In this document: positions 48,917 through 58,511 of the stretch, in pieces | How the letters are laid out: every line of letters begins with the position of its first letter | Position numbering within the stretch: position 1 is the first letter of the stretch | Assembly (NCBI RefSeq): GCF_000026225.1 | Contig: NC_011740.1 | Span: forward strand, 2,294,001-2,358,000 | Source of the DNA: Escherichia fergusonii ATCC 35469 | GTDB taxonomy: Bacteria; Pseudomonadota; Gammaproteobacteria; Enterobacterales; Enterobacteriaceae | Reading direction: 5' to 3' | Length of the DNA stretch: 64,000 nt | Program-made: the position numbers and the translations under genes | Notes under the pieces: model-generated | Seen by the model: only the letters and a program-made list of their open reading frames with translations | The model's database searches: none | Told to the model about the DNA's origin: nothing

Positions 48917-49561
48917 ATGCCTGAAACAACACCTTTTCAGGTGCTGATCGTGGATGATCATCCACTGATGCGACGAGGAATTCGTCAATTACTGGAACTG
49001 GACCCGGCATTTGAAGTGGTCGCCGAAGCAGGCGATGGCGCAAGCGCGATCGATCTGGCTAATCGCCTTGATCTTGATCTGATCCTGCTGGATCTGAACA
49101 TGAAGGGTATGAGTGGCCTGGATACCCTCAATGCTCTACGCCGGGATGGCGTGACGGCACAAATTATCATCATTACTGTTTCTGACTCTGCCAGCGATAT
49201 CTATGCGTTAATCGATGCGGGTGCAGATGGCTATCTACTGAAAGACAGTGAGCCGGAAAGTCTGTTGGCCGCGATTCAAAAAGGGGCGAACGGTGGAAAA
49301 GTATTCAGCGCCCGCGTCAGTGAATATCTGCGCGAACGTGAACGCTTTGGTTCAAAAGATGATCCGTTCAGCACTCTTACAGAACGTGAGCTTGATGTAT
49401 TACACGAACTGGCGAAAGGTTTATCCAATAAACAGATTGCCTCGGCACTGAATATTTCCGAGCAGACAGTAAAGGTACATATCCGCAACTTACTGCGTAA
49501 ACTTAATGTCCGCTCCCGTGTGGCGGCCACCATTCTGTTCCTGCAACATCGCGGAATATAA
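48917..49561 (+). CDS. narP: Nitrate/nitrite response regulator NarP
   Basis: Response regulator of the NarQ/NarX system that activates nap in low nitrate. 214 residues: receiver domain with phosphorylated Asp59 (ILLDLNMKG) and a LuxR/FixJ-type DNA-binding domain (about 148-210, LTERELDVLHELAKGLSNKQ). ATG 48917 lies seven bases after AGGAG; the ATG at 48911 is too close. About 87% identical to K-12 by recall, in contrast with the near-identical ccm genes next to it. Confidence 0.95.
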   Translation: MPETTPFQVLIVDDHPLMRRGIRQLLELDPAFEVVAEAGDGASAIDLANRLDLDLILLDLNMKGMSGLDTLNALRRDGVTAQIIIITVSDSASDIYALIDAGADGYLLKDSEPESLLAAIQKGANGGKVFSARVSEYLRERERFGSKDDPFSTLTERELDVLHELAKGLSNKQIASALNISEQTVKVHIRNLLRKLNVRSRVAATILFLQHRGI

Positions 49562-49562
49562 T

Positions 49563-49596
49563 AAAAAAATAGCCCGATGGATTTCCTATCGGGCTT
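49563..49596. terminator. Bidirectional terminator between narP and ccmH
   Basis: An 8-bp stem AGCCCGAT/ATCGGGCT (49571-49595). The minus-strand side is followed by ATTTTTTTAT, a strong U-tract for ccmH; on the plus side TTGTTCTT is weaker but adequate for narP. Confidence 0.85.
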
Positions 49597-49600
49597 GTTC

Positions 49601-50653
49601 TTATTTACTCTCCTGTGGTGATAAGTGTTGCATCGCCTGCGCGATACTGCGTTCAATCACCGCACGGCGAGTATCGTTGGCAGGTAAGAGTTTCAACATC
49701 ATCTCCCACGCGGCAACGGCTTCGCCAAATCGCTGCTGCTCAAAGGCATTAAACGCATACATGCTTAACACACGGATATTGCTATGGTCCGTTCTCACCA
49801 ACTGGCGTAGCAGTTCACCACCCAGGCGGTTGTCATTGGGATCAGATGAACGTGTCAACGCTTCAGCGTATCCGAGTGCGGCATCACTGTTCTTCGGATC
49901 GAGGCGATACGCAGTGGCGTATGCATCGGTGGCGATACTGGCGTTACCCAGCGCCATACCAACGCGCCCCAACATAATCCAGCCTTCTATATCTCCCGGA
50001 TTTTTTTGCAGTTGGGTACGCATCCCCAGCGCAAGGCGGGACATCTCTTCTTCGTTGAGCGGATCGGCTTTCGGATCCAGCGCCCTGTCCAATAATGCCG
50101 GCGCCTGTGCCGTGGCCTGCTGCCAAATTTTCACCTGCTGATAATTGCCGGTCTGGTAGTAGCTGACGCCAGCCACAATTAACGCCACCACAATACCCGG
50201 CAGATAAACAACATATCCGGCACGCTTACCTTCCGGCACGCTTTGTTCAGGAAACGCTTCCTGCACCACGCGTACCCGACGCCGCGAGCGGGCGTAAATG
50301 ACCCAACCGCCAATGCCAATAGCCACCACCGGTAGCACCCACAGCAGCACGGTCAGCGGCGTTAACGGTGGATCGTAAGTGACGAAGTTGCCGTAGCGCG
50401 CCACCATATAATCGACAATCTCTTTCTTACTTTTACCTTCCTGCATCAGTTCGTACACTTTCTGGCGCAGGTCGGTGGCAATCATCGAGTTAGAATCGGC
50501 AATGCTGTTGTTCTGGCATTTCGGGCAGCGCAGTTCTTCAGTGAGCTGACGGAACTGTTGTTCCTGTGCTTCATCTTTAAACTGCAACACGTCGATGGTC
50601 GCCAGCGCTGAGCCGGAGATCATCAGCATCAGCACGCCCAATAAAAACCTCAT
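49601..50653 (-). CDS. ccmH: CcmH, cytochrome c maturation apocytochrome thioreductase/chaperone
   Basis: A 350-residue membrane protein equal to a fusion of CcmH (thiol motif LRCPKCQNN with Cys43 and Cys46) and CcmI (C-terminal TPR-like apocytochrome chaperone, from about 160). It keeps the CxxCH motif reduced for haem ligation with CcmF. Last gene of nap-ccm; overlaps ccmG by four bases (ATGA). Confidence 0.96.
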   Translation of the reverse strand: MRFLLGVLMLMISGSALATIDVLQFKDEAQEQQFRQLTEELRCPKCQNNSIADSNSMIATDLRQKVYELMQEGKSKKEIVDYMVARYGNFVTYDPPLTPLTVLLWVLPVVAIGIGGWVIYARSRRRVRVVQEAFPEQSVPEGKRAGYVVYLPGIVVALIVAGVSYYQTGNYQQVKIWQQATAQAPALLDRALDPKADPLNEEEMSRLALGMRTQLQKNPGDIEGWIMLGRVGMALGNASIATDAYATAYRLDPKNSDAALGYAEALTRSSDPNDNRLGGELLRQLVRTDHSNIRVLSMYAFNAFEQQRFGEAVAAWEMMLKLLPANDTRRAVIERSIAQAMQHLSPQESK

Positions 50654-51207
50654 TGTGCGGCCTCCTTACTGTATTTCTCCCACAACGGCTTGATCTCTTC
50701 TTCCCAGACGCGGGGATTGAGATCACCCGCATGGCGATAGCGAATGATGCCGTTGCCGTCGATGAGGAACGTTTCTGGCGCACCATAGACACCGAGATCC
50801 AGCCCTAACATACCGTCACCATCAAACAGGCTTAACGCGTAAGGATTGCCCAACTCTTTCAGCCAGCTGATCGCTTTCTGGCGATCGTCTTTATAGTTCA
50901 TGCCGACTACTCGGATGCCCTGCGCTGAAAGCTGATTCAGATATTGATGTTCCGCGCGGCAGGTCGGGCACCAGGTCGCCCAGACGTTGAGCAGTACCGG
51001 TTTGCCCTGGGTCAGCACGTCCGCCTGATAAAACTGACCAGGATTGTCCAGCGATTCGAGGCGAAACTTTGGCACCGGCTTGCCAATGAGCGCCGATTCC
51101 AGATTGGTCGGATCATCCCCTTCGGCATTACGCGCCAGCTGCCACAGCAACGCCGCAGCAATCGCCAGGAAGATAATTAAAGGAATTAACAATACTTTGC
51201 GCTTCAT
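50650..51207 (-). CDS. ccmG: CcmG (DsbE), thiol:disulfide oxidoreductase
   Basis: A membrane-anchored periplasmic thioredoxin-fold reductant of apocytochrome c. 185 residues; N-terminal anchor (about 5-25) and the active site WATWCPTC with Cys80 and Cys83. Four-base overlaps with ccmF and ccmH. Confidence 0.96.
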   Translation of the reverse strand: MKRKVLLIPLIIFLAIAAALLWQLARNAEGDDPTNLESALIGKPVPKFRLESLDNPGQFYQADVLTQGKPVLLNVWATWCPTCRAEHQYLNQLSAQGIRVVGMNYKDDRQKAISWLKELGNPYALSLFDGDGMLGLDLGVYGAPETFLIDGNGIIRYRHAGDLNPRVWEEEIKPLWEKYSKEAAQ

Positions 51208-53147
51208 ACAGCCTCCGGCGCAGTTTTTTGCGGGTTCACGCGCTTACGATAGCGAGGATCAAACAGACACAGCAGTCCGCCCAACGCCATCATCAGCCCG
51301 CCCGCCCAGATCCAGCGAACAAACGGTTTGTAGTAAAGGCGCACAGCCCACGCACCGTTTTCCAACTCTTCACCGAGCGCTGCGTACAGGTCACGCGTGA
51401 TCCCACCATCAATCGCTGCTTCTGTCATCATCGACCCGGCTGTGTTGTAATAACGTTTTTCCGCATACAGCACCGTTTCCGGCTTGCCATCTCGCGTTAC
51501 GCCGATAGTCGCCACACCGCCGCGCCAGTTCGGACCAGTCACTTCTTTGACATCACGGAAGGTGAAGCGATATTCATGAATATCGACGCTATCGCCGGAC
51601 TTCATGCGCACATCACGCTCAACGCTATAGTTCTGGCTAAAGGCAATACCAACAATTGTCACTGCCAGCCCCAGATGAGCCGCCACCATTCCCCAATAAC
51701 TGAAGGTGGTTTTCGTGCCGCGTGAAATACGCAGCGCAGCTTCCGCAATTGCCAGCACCGCAATCCAGCAGGCCATTGCCAGGCCGAGCACCGTCATCGC
51801 CACAACTTTGCTTTCGAACAGCCACGGCACTATCAGCGACAACACCAGCGTAGAGATGAAAGCGATAATCAATAAATTGCGGATTTTACGTGGGCGATCG
51901 CGCCCCCAGCGCACCAGTGGACCGACACCAAGCAGTAGCGCAAACGGCACCATCAGCCAGGTAAACATAGTGTTGAAGAACGGTTCGCCAATCGAAATGC
52001 TGCCCAGTCCCAGTTGCTTGTGCACCAGCGGCAGCAGCGTCCCCAGCAACACCACCAGCATCGCGGCGACCAGCAAAACGTTGTTCGCTAACAGCAAAGA
52101 TTCCCGCGACCACAGCGCATTGTTTACGCGTGAGCGAACTTTGTGTCCACGCGCGGCAAACAGCAGCAGCGAACCGCCAATCACCAGCACCATAAAGGCG
52201 AGGATAAACATACCGCGCGCCGGATCAGACGCAAACGCGTGTACCGATACCAGCACGCCGGAACGCACGAGGAAAGTCCCCAACAGACACAACGAGAAGG
52301 CACTGATTGCCAGCAGTAATGTCCACGCTTTGAAGCTGGCGCGTTGTTCAGTGACCGCCAGTGAGTGCATCAGCGCAGTCCCCACCAGCCACGGCATAAA
52401 CGAGGCGTTTTCTACCGGATCCCAGAACCACCAGCCGCCCCAGCCGAGTTCGTAATAGGCCCATGCGGAACCGAGCACAATGCCGAGCGTCAGGAAGATC
52501 CACGCTGCCAGCGTCCACGGGCGGGTAAAACGCGCATAGGTGCTGTCCAGACGCCCACTCAACAAAGAAGCAATGGCGAAAGCAAACGCCACCGAGAAAC
52601 CGACGTACCCCATATAGAGCAGGGGCGGGTGGAAGATCAGCCCCGGATCCTGCAACAGCGGGTTAAGATCGCGACCTTCAATCGGGAAATTCGGCAGCGT
52701 GCGTGAGAACGGGTTAGAGGTAAAGAGAATGAACAGCAAAAAGCCGACACAGACCATCCCCATTATCGCCAGTACACGGGCCACAATATCCAGCGGAATA
52801 CGCTGACTAAAAATCGCCACCGCAAATGTCCAGCCGCTCATCAGCAGCACCCACAGCAGTAGCGAGCCTTCATGCGCACCCCAGGTTGCCGCCACGCGAT
52901 ACCACACCGGAAGCTGGGTATTGGAGTTGCTGGCAACATAGGTGACAGTAAAGTCATTCACCACGAAAGCATTGACCAGCACCAGAAATGCGCCAGCCAC
53001 AGACATAAATAGCAGCCAGGCAAACAAGCGCGAAGAAGCCATCATGCGCGCATCCCCGCGCGCCACGCCCCATAGCGGATACACGGACAGCAACAGCGCA
53101 ATTCCTAGCGCCAGGCACAGCAGTCCGTTACCAATTTCTGGCATCAT
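51204..53147 (-). CDS. ccmF: CcmF, haem lyase subunit
   Basis: A large polytopic protein that ligates haem from holo-CcmE to apocytochrome. 647 residues, about 15 membrane helices, with the tryptophan-rich WWD domain [20 protein letters not shown] (about 235-254). Four-base overlaps with ccmE and ccmG. Confidence 0.96.
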
Positions 53148-53623
53148 GATGCTGGGTCCTTATAAACACTCGCCGGGCGACGGTGATTAGCTTCCATCGC
53201 TTTCTCGACTTCTGGCGGCGTGTAGTTTTCATCGTGTTTCGCCAGTACTTCTTTCGCAAGGATATGATTGCCTTTTTCCAGTTCGCCCTGCACCACAACG
53301 CCCTGCCCTTCACGGAACAGATCCGGCAAAATGCCTTCGTAAGAGACATCTACTGAACCTTCAGCGTCGTAAATAGTGAACGTTACTTTTAGCGAATTCG
53401 GATCGCGCTGCACGCTACCCGGCATTACCATCCCGCCAACGCGCAGACGCTGACCGACTTCCGGCATCTGTTGAGTTTCACGCTTGCCGTAGAGAATTTC
53501 CCCCGGCGTATAAAAAAGATCGATATTCGAGCGCAGCGCATACAACACCAGGCCGATAGTCAGCGCCAGCCCCGCCAGCACGGCACAGGCAATCCACAAG
53601 CGGTTTTTACGGCGAATATTCAT
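53144..53623 (-). CDS. ccmE: CcmE, periplasmic haem chaperone
   Basis: Binds haem covalently through His130 ([12 protein letters not shown]) and hands it to CcmF. 159 residues with an N-terminal membrane anchor and an OB-fold domain. Four-base overlaps with ccmD and ccmF. Confidence 0.96.
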
Positions 53624-53829
53624 GCAGCCTCCTGCTGTTGCGCAGCACGTAAACGCGCCTCACGCGCCCGCTGTTGCGCCACGCCACGCAGAATTGCGCG
53701 ATGCTGCAACACGGAGTGCACGACCAAAACCACCAGCGGAATAACGGTCATCACCACCGCCAGCCAGACAAAAAAGGCGTAACCGCCCATTGCGAAAAAT
53801 TCATTCCAGGAAGCAAATGCAGGGGTCAT
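53620..53829 (-). CDS. ccmD: CcmD, small membrane subunit of the haem exporter complex
   Basis: A 69-residue protein with one membrane helix (about 15-38) and a basic C-terminal tail ([13 protein letters not shown]). It helps release holo-CcmE from CcmABC. Four-base overlaps on both sides. Confidence 0.95.
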
Positions 53830-54563
53830 TTACGGCCTCTTTTCAGTATCAGTTCACTCACCCACGGACGGCGTTTTTCCATCAGCAAAATTAAATTACG
53901 CATCCGCATCAGCGTCAGCGTGGCAGACAGCAGCAGGAAGCCAAAAATCGACCAGCGCAGCGGCGAACGCATCGCCGGATCGATACTTTGCTGCATCCGC
54001 GTTGATCCCTGATGCAGGGTGTTCCACCACTCCACGGAGTAATGAATAATCGGCAGATTCACCACGCCAATCAGCACCAGGATACCTGCCGCACGGCCCG
54101 CCAGACGACGGTCGTCGAAGGCGTGCCACAGGGCAATCACACCAACATACAGAAACAGCAGCACCAGTTCAGAGGTCAGGCGTGCGTCCCATACCCACCA
54201 GGTGCCCCACATCGGTTTTCCCCATGCGGAGCCAGTGACCAGGGCAATAAAGGTAAACACGGCACCAATGGGAGCCATCGCCGCGACCGCCAGGTTAGCC
54301 ATTTTCATCTGCCAGACCAGGCCAATAAACGCCGCCACCGCCATTGATGCATAAATGCCCATCGACCAGATCGCCGCAGGCACATGCAGGTAGATAATGC
54401 GATAGCTATTTCCCTGCTGATAATCAGCAGGAGCAAAGCCGAATCCCCAGATCCAGCCGACGGTAAGCACGACCACACTGGCAATTGCCAGCCACGGTAT
54501 AAACCAGCCACAGATTTGATACAGCCGTGGTGGGATCGCCAGTTGATGCAGTGTTTTCCACAT
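53826..54563 (-). CDS. ccmC: CcmC, haem handling protein
   Basis: Loads haem onto CcmE. 245 residues, six helices and the WWD motif MWGTWWVWDARLTSELVLL. ATG 54563 (MWKTLHQLAIPP) follows ccmB by 41 bp; eight further upstream codons are open but unsupported. It appears identical to K-12. Confidence 0.96.
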   Translation of the reverse strand: MWKTLHQLAIPPRLYQICGWFIPWLAIASVVVLTVGWIWGFGFAPADYQQGNSYRIIYLHVPAAIWSMGIYASMAVAAFIGLVWQMKMANLAVAAMAPIGAVFTFIALVTGSAWGKPMWGTWWVWDARLTSELVLLFLYVGVIALWHAFDDRRLAGRAAGILVLIGVVNLPIIHYSVEWWNTLHQGSTRMQQSIDPAMRSPLRWSIFGFLLLSATLTLMRMRNLILLMEKRRPWVSELILKRGRK

Positions 54564-54604
54564 AGTTTCGATACCAGACTCGAACAAAAATCAGTAATCC
54601 AGCG

Positions 54605-55267
54605 TTATTGAATGCTGATTCGTAACGCTGCCGCCGTCGCAAAAGGACTTAATGTCGCGGTGCCTGCCAGCAACGCGCCTAAAATTGCCAGATACCCGTC
54701 AACGGGCAAATGCATCGAAGCCGCGTCCATCGCGGCGGTGGCAAAGATGAGTAATGGGATAGTCAGCGGTAACACCAGTATGCTGAGCAGCACACCACCG
54801 CGTTTAAGTCCCACTGTCAGCGCCACGCCCGGTGCACCGAGAAAACCAAGCGTTGGGGTTCCCAGCAGCAGCGTCAGCGCCATCACTTGCCAGCCATAAA
54901 CATCTATTCCCAGTAGCATTGCTACCAGTGGCGAAAGGATGAGTAACGGCAGACCTGTTACCATCCAGTGCGCCATCACCTTCGCCAGCACAACGGCGGG
55001 CAAGGGTAACGGCAACAACATCAATTGTTCAAGACTGCCGTCCTGCAAATCGTCACGGAACAGTCGTTCCAGTGCCAGCAAGGATGAAAGCAGCGCTGCA
55101 ACCCAGATAATGCCTGGGGCAATACGCGCGAGCAGTTGCGGCTCCGGGCCGATACTGAGCGGAAAAAGGGTAATAACAATCAGGAAGAACCACAGCGGGT
55201 TGGCGATTTCGGCGCTATGGCGAAACGCTACGCGCAGCTCAAGACGGAAAATGCGCCAGAACATCAT
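54605..55267 (-). CDS. ccmB: CcmB, haem export ABC permease
   Basis: Six-helix membrane subunit of the CcmAB ATPase that releases holo-CcmE. 220 residues, overlapping ccmA by four bases. Confidence 0.95.
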   Translation of the reverse strand: MMFWRIFRLELRVAFRHSAEIANPLWFFLIVITLFPLSIGPEPQLLARIAPGIIWVAALLSSLLALERLFRDDLQDGSLEQLMLLPLPLPAVVLAKVMAHWMVTGLPLLILSPLVAMLLGIDVYGWQVMALTLLLGTPTLGFLGAPGVALTVGLKRGGVLLSILVLPLTIPLLIFATAAMDAASMHLPVDGYLAILGALLAGTATLSPFATAAALRISIQ

Positions 55268-55887
55268 GCGGCCCTCGTTTGCGTCAGTGAAATGCGGCGA
55301 ATTTTACTTTCAGCAACGTTGAGCGGCTGGTGGGTAGTCAGAATCACAATCCCCCCCTGCTCCGTATGCTGCGCCATGCGCTGGGTCAGACGATCGACGC
55401 CGTTGACGTCAATCGCGGTAAAAGGTTCGTCGAGTATCCACAACGTGGCACGGGTCAGCCACAGACGCGCTAAAGCGACGCGGCGTTGTTGCCCGGCAGA
55501 AAGTTGATTTACCGGAATATCTTCGAATCCGGCAAGCCCGGCCTGCGCCAGGGCTTCCAGACATTGTGCGGTATCGCCATCGCGATGATAAAAGTGCAGA
55601 TTTTCCAACGCCGTCAGCCGGGTTTTGATCCCCGGCTGATGGCCTATCCATAACAGGTTTTGATGGTAGCTGTCGCGTACCTGATGCAAGGGCTGCCCTT
55701 GCCAGAGAACCTCGCCTGCGTCAGGGCGCGATAACCCTGTCAACAGGCGGAGAAGTGTCGTCTTCCCCGCACCGTTACTTCCGGTAATCTGCACCCACTC
55801 CCCTGCTTTCAGGGAAAACGATAAATCACTGAACAACGTTCGTTCATCACGCTCGCAGAGCAAACCTCTGGCTTCAAGCATTACCAC
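55264..55887 (-). CDS. ccmA: CcmA, haem export ABC ATPase
   Basis: A 207-residue ABC ATPase: Walker [10 protein letters not shown] (about 37-45), signature [14 protein letters not shown] and Walker [14 protein letters not shown]. The GTG at 55887 gives the K-12 length; an ATG two codons later is an equally possible start. It lies 14 bp after napC, joining nap and ccm into one transcription unit. Confidence 0.95.
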   Translation of the reverse strand: MVMLEARGLLCERDERTLFSDLSFSLKAGEWVQITGSNGAGKTTLLRLLTGLSRPDAGEVLWQGQPLHQVRDSYHQNLLWIGHQPGIKTRLTALENLHFYHRDGDTAQCLEALAQAGLAGFEDIPVNQLSAGQQRRVALARLWLTRATLWILDEPFTAIDVNGVDRLTQRMAQHTEQGGIVILTTHQPLNVAESKIRRISLTQTRAA

Positions 55888-55901
55888 TCATCTTTACCTT
55901 G

Positions 55902-56504
55902 TCAGAAACCTGGCTCAACTTCGCGCATATCAGGCAGCTTATGTGCAATCCCTTTATGGCAGTCGATACAGGTTTGCCCAGCTTTTACTGCCTGGTCGTG
56001 CATTTTTGCAGCGACAGATTTCTGGGCAGTTGCATCCATATACTCGAAGTTGTGACAGTTACGGCACTCCTGCGAGTTGTTATCTTTCATGCGCCGCCAC
56101 TCGTTTTGCGCCATCGTCAGACGATGTGCTTCAAACTTCTGCGGTGTATCAATGACACCGAAAATCTTGCCGTACAGCTCTTTACTGGCTTTGAGTTTAC
56201 GGATCATCTTCGGCACAAACTCGTGCGGGACATGGCAATCAGGGCAGGTCGCACGGACGCCGCTACGATTGTTGTAATGCACGGAATCCATGTATTCCTG
56301 ATACACCGTGTTACGCATTTCGTGGCAGCTAATGCAAAACTCTTCAGTGTTAGCTTTTTCCATCCCGGTGTTAAAGCCGCCCCAGAAGACGATACCGCCA
56401 ACAAAACCGATCAACAGCAGCGTACCCAGCGCCAGACGGCTGGGGGTACGCCACCATTTCCACAGGCGCTTAATCAGACCAGGCTTACGGTCAGAATTTC
56501 CCAT
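55902..56504 (-). CDS. napC: NapC, membrane-anchored tetrahaem cytochrome c quinol dehydrogenase
   Basis: Passes electrons from menaquinol or ubiquinol to NapB/NapA. 200 residues: one N-terminal helix (about 25-45) and four CxxCH haem sites (CISCH, CPDCH, CRNCH, CIDCH). NapC/NirT family. Nine bp after napB. Confidence 0.97.
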   Translation of the reverse strand: MGNSDRKPGLIKRLWKWWRTPSRLALGTLLLIGFVGGIVFWGGFNTGMEKANTEEFCISCHEMRNTVYQEYMDSVHYNNRSGVRATCPDCHVPHEFVPKMIRKLKASKELYGKIFGVIDTPQKFEAHRLTMAQNEWRRMKDNNSQECRNCHNFEYMDATAQKSVAAKMHDQAVKAGQTCIDCHKGIAHKLPDMREVEPGF

Positions 56505-56513
56505 AATAACCTC

Positions 56514-56963
56514 TTATTTCCCGTAACCTTTTGACGGGGTAAAGGTATTCCCCACGATTGGCGCGGTATCAGCCTGCGGTACGTGACATTGCAGACAGAA
56601 GTAACGACGTGGCGCCACTTCCGCGCCCACTTTGCCGTCGCTGTCCATAAAGTGAGTAGGACTGATGCGCGGCGCGCCAGTGGTGCGATAGCTTTCGACA
56701 CCGTGGCACTGCAAGCAGCGGTTGGTATTGGTCGTTACCTGATAACCTTCAACGCTATGCGGGATCATTGGCGGCTGATTCACATAGTTCAGCGGCATCC
56801 GTTCCTGCTCTTTTGGCATCCGAATGGCCCCTTCCTGCGTCCCGGATACTTCCGGCGACTGGCTAAAATCGACGCCATTAGCCGCCCAAACCGCGCCGCT
56901 CACCACCAGGGCCAGCATCGCCGTCCATTGACACAGCGCTTTCTTCAGGTCATGGCTTTTCAT
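56514..56963 (-). CDS. napB: NapB, dihaem cytochrome c subunit of nitrate reductase
   Basis: Periplasmic electron donor to NapA. 149 residues from ATG 56963 with a signal peptide (about 1-27) and two CLQCH haem sites. Overlaps napH by four bases; a seven-codon upstream extension is unsupported. Confidence 0.96.
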   Translation of the reverse strand: MKSHDLKKALCQWTAMLALVVSGAVWAANGVDFSQSPEVSGTQEGAIRMPKEQERMPLNYVNQPPMIPHSVEGYQVTTNTNRCLQCHGVESYRTTGAPRISPTHFMDSDGKVGAEVAPRRYFCLQCHVPQADTAPIVGNTFTPSKGYGK

Positions 56964-57823
56964 GATTTCGCTCCCGAACTCCATCGTGTAGTTATTGTAA
57001 ATACATCCTCAGAACAGACATCCACGCAGCGACCGCACGTCATGCAATCGCGGCTGGTGACCTGCACCGGGCTTTGTTCATCCAGCACCGGGGCACGTAG
57101 CACATGCGGTTCCGGGCAAACATGAAAACAATCCATACAGCGGTTACATTTCTGCCGATCGCTGGCCGCAACGGTAATCACACCTTTGCTACCCAATACG
57201 CCATACAGCGCACCAACCGGACAAATGTGCCCGCACCAGCCGTGTTCAACGACCAGTAGATCAAATAAAAACAGCGCGAGAATAAGCAGCGCACCGCTGC
57301 CGAATCCCATTACCAGACTGCGCCCCATCAGGGAAACGGGGTTGATCCATTCCCAGATGAGCGTGCCGGTTAAGGCTGATCCCACCAGAATGACCACCAA
57401 CAGCACGTAGCGAATGTGGCGAGGGATCGTCGCAGACTGATTGAGGTCAAAACGCCTGCGTAACCAGTTTGCTAAATCGGTAATCGGGTTCAGCGGGCAG
57501 ACCCAGCTGCAAAATAATCGCTTTCCTGCCAGGGCGTAGAGCACGGTGATAATCACCGCACCGGTCAGCGCCACCGTGGCAGGCAGATGACCGCTGGCAA
57601 GACTTTGCAACATCATCAGCGGATCGGTCAGTGGAACGGTGTCGAATAACAAGCTACTGCTGTAGTTGCCGTGCAAGATCCACACACCAAACCACGGGCC
57701 GCTCAAAAACATTCCCAGCACGAAGAACTGACAAAGGCGACGTAACACTAACCAACGGTGACTGCGCCACCAGCCTTTTTTCTCCAGCGCCTCGCGCCCG
57801 GCGTCACGTTTACGATTTGCCAT
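56960..57823 (-). CDS. napH: NapH, quinol dehydrogenase membrane subunit
   Basis: A 287-residue protein with four membrane helices, two cytoplasmic CxxxCP motifs (CSWVCP, CGHICP) and two 4Fe-4S ferredoxin clusters near the C-terminus ([23 protein letters not shown]). Works with NapG to oxidise ubiquinol. Overlaps napG by 14 bases. Confidence 0.96.
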
Positions 57824-58505
57824 TGTTCCCCTCCAGCCAGCCGAAGCGGTAATGGTGACCTAACTCCCCTTTCGCCAGTGACAGCGGTAACACCTTGATT
57901 GCGGGTTGTTCCAGCACGCACACTTTTTCGCACTTACCGCAGCCGGTACAGGCGTCGCTGTGAACCGTCGGCAGAAAACGGGCGTGCTTACCGGTACGCG
58001 TGTTACGCTCCAGTTCCAGGGTGATGGCCTCATCAATTTTCGGGCATTCGCGATAACAAACATCGCAGCGCAGCCCCTGAAAGTTGAGACAGTTTTCCTG
58101 GTCCACCAGTACCGCCAGCCCCATCCGCGCGTCGTCGATCGATTCGATCTCACGATCCAGCGCACCGCTCGGGCACACTTTGGCGCACGGAATGTCCTCA
58201 CACATTTCGCAAGGAATATCCCGTGCGACAAAATATGGCGTGCCCGCCGACAGGCCAGAAGCCAGCGTCGCCAGTTTTAAGGTGTCGTAAGGGCAAGCCT
58301 GAACACACTGACCGCAACGCACACAGGCACTGGCAAAGGCGTTCTCGTTTATGGCTCCGGGCGGGCGCAACCGCACACCAGATGCGCGTGCGGTTTGCTG
58401 TTGTAACCCCAGCGCCACACCCACGGCAGCCAACCCGCCAGCTGTGCGAACGACATCGCGCAGAAAGCGGCGGCGACCATTTTGAGGTTTCGCTGACCGG
58501 GACAT
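57810..58505 (-). CDS. napG: NapG, ferredoxin-type electron transfer protein
   Basis: Periplasmic protein with four 4Fe-4S motifs ([39 protein letters not shown]), exported by Tat: the N-terminus has RRRFLRDVV. 231 residues. Six bp after napA. Confidence 0.96.
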
Positions 58506-58511
58506 AATGGC

